From Gammaproteobacteria bacterium (GTDB lineage Bacteria; Pseudomonadota; Gammaproteobacteria; DSM-16500): a DNA stretch of 7,258 nt. The notes under the pieces are model-generated. The model worked only from the letters and a program-made list of their open reading frames with translations. It made no database searches and was not told where the DNA came from. The DNA is taken from NCBI GenBank assembly GCA_004322325.1, contig SCTP01000210.1, positions 1 to 7,258 on the forward strand, read 5' to 3'. The translations under genes and the position numbers were made by a program. This document shows positions 6,377 to 7,258 of the stretch, in pieces (the stretch's first letter is position 1; each line of letters opens with the position of its first letter).

Positions 6377-7258
6377 TTATTTATGAAATAAAAAATTAAT
6401 TTCCTGCCAAGGCAATGCTGTCACACGGTCTGCAATTTTATAGCGCCTAGGCGTACGGCAAACAACATAGCCTTGTTCTGCTTGTGGCGTTTCGCTCATA
6501 AATTTGACGATATGCCTTGCATCAGATAAATCAGGCTTATCAGTCCACTTCACTTCAACTGGCAAATAGTGATGCGCCATATCCAGCACAAAATCAATTT
6601 CAGGACCAGCTGCATCGCGCCAATATCGAACTTTAATTTGCGGAGATGTCAATTGACTATAATAAACAAGCTCCGTTCCAACAAATTGCTCAAATAAATC
6701 AGCGATAATTTTCTGCGGCAATTGCGTACCTTCATTAGCGCAAGCACGTCGAATGCCTAAGTCAAAAAAGAGATATTTGGGCGATTTAATTAGACGGCGC
6801 TTGGTTTGAGTGTGGGTAAGTGGATCAATGCGAAGCACAATCAGGCAGTCTTCTAGGATCTGATAATAGTTTGCAATCGTGGTATCGGTCACACCGACAT
6901 CTTGTGATAATCGTGTAAAGCTTACTTGTTTCCCCGCCTCTCCCGCTGCCACCTCCAGGAACCGCGTAAAACTGCCTACATTTCTGACCAGCGCTTCAGC
7001 ACGAATTTCTTCTTCTAGATAAGTAGTAACATAAGAATAAAGATCCGTTTCTTGCATTTGGTGGTCTGTTTCGGTGGCAATACCAGGCAGGGTTCCATAT
7101 AACAACATATCGTCTAATTTTGGTCTAGGCTCAGGAAATTCTTGATACAAAAGCGGGGTCATAGTTAACATCACCACCCGCCCAGGGAGCAAATTCAAAT
7201 CGTGACCGGTTTTAAGCTTACGCGCAGAGGAACCTGTCAAAATAAATTGCGCTTTTTT
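6377..7258 (-). CDS. AAA_14/DUF4143 family ATPase, C-terminal part (partial)
   Basis: The frame is open to the right edge for 293 codons before TAA (6379-6377); the Walker A part lies outside the window. A TTG at 7240 is not the start, because the six codons before it (KKAQFI) complete the family motif FILTGSSARKL, the end of the ATPase core (sensor-1 region). Counting from the edge, residues 52-60 hold the YGTLPGI motif; 97-145 look like a winged helix-turn-helix (FTRLSQDVGVTDTTIANYYQ); 153-171 carry SPKYLFFDLGIRRA, typical of DUF4143; and 189-240 hold a PD-(D/E)XK nuclease-like fold with FEQFVGTEL, GPEIDFVL and VEVKW supplying the E, D and ExK residues. Proteins of this family are common and often mobile in bacteria and archaea, and their function is mostly unproven; nuclease activity is predicted from the fold only. 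Base composition looks more balanced (28 G/C of 60 at 7141-7200) than in the orphan gene next door. Confidence 0.92.
   Translation of the reverse strand, partial: KKAQFILTGSSARKLKTGHDLNLLPGRVVMLTMTPLLYQEFPEPRPKLDDMLLYGTLPGIATETDHQMQETDLYSYVTTYLEEEIRAEALVRNVGSFTRFLEVAAGEAGKQVSFTRLSQDVGVTDTTIANYYQILEDCLIVLRIDPLTHTQTKRRLIKSPKYLFFDLGIRRACANEGTQLPQKIIADLFEQFVGTELVYYSQLTSPQIKVRYWRDAAGPEIDFVLDMAHHYLPVEVKWTDKPDLSDARHIVKFMSETPQAEQGYVVCRTPRRYKIADRVTALPWQEINFLFHK

Noticed and set aside
7238..7240. TTG as the start codon of the ATPase
   Set aside because: The frame stays open upstream and the six preceding residues complete the FILTGSS motif of the family, so the gene continues past the window edge.

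Overview
The window is an AT-rich, entirely minus-strand stretch of bacterial DNA. Read in the direction of transcription (high to low coordinates) it holds four genes: the C-terminal part of an AAA_14/DUF4143 ATPase cut by the right edge; an orphan 476-residue protein with a C-terminal membrane hairpin; a 1196-residue protein built from leucine-rich repeats, one TPR, coiled coils and two ankyrin blocks; and a second leucine-rich-repeat-like protein cut by the left edge. No tRNA, rRNA, CRISPR array or insertion sequence was seen.

The mix of eukaryotic-type repeat modules (RI-type LRR, TPR, ankyrin), long coiled coils and an orphan protein with a late hydrophobic hairpin is typical of effector-rich accessory regions in host-associated intracellular bacteria, for example the Legionella/Coxiella/Rickettsiella group of Gammaproteobacteria. 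That placement is an inference from gene style, because no phylogenetic marker gene is present. No secretion-system gene is present, and no N-terminal signal peptide is evident in the three proteins whose start is visible.

Layout: 6377-7258 ATPase fragment; 6186-6376 spacer with a good sigma70-type promoter (TTGATG, 17 bp, TATAAT) for the orphan gene; 4755-6185 orphan gene; 4571-4754 spacer with a stem-loop that probably ends the orphan transcript and a weaker promoter candidate; 980-4570 the large repeat protein; a 17-bp gap with its own ribosome binding site; 1-962 the second repeat protein, probably co-transcribed with the large one.

The most interesting material is the large gene and its downstream neighbour. 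Both start with the same unusual ~30-residue repeat, marked by a conserved proline ahead of the beta-strand position, so they look like diverged members of one family arranged as an operon. The large protein also carries an internal duplication of a whole helix-ankyrin module and a 108-bp tandem duplication, showing that it grew by repeated segmental duplication. What these proteins bind cannot be read from the sequence.
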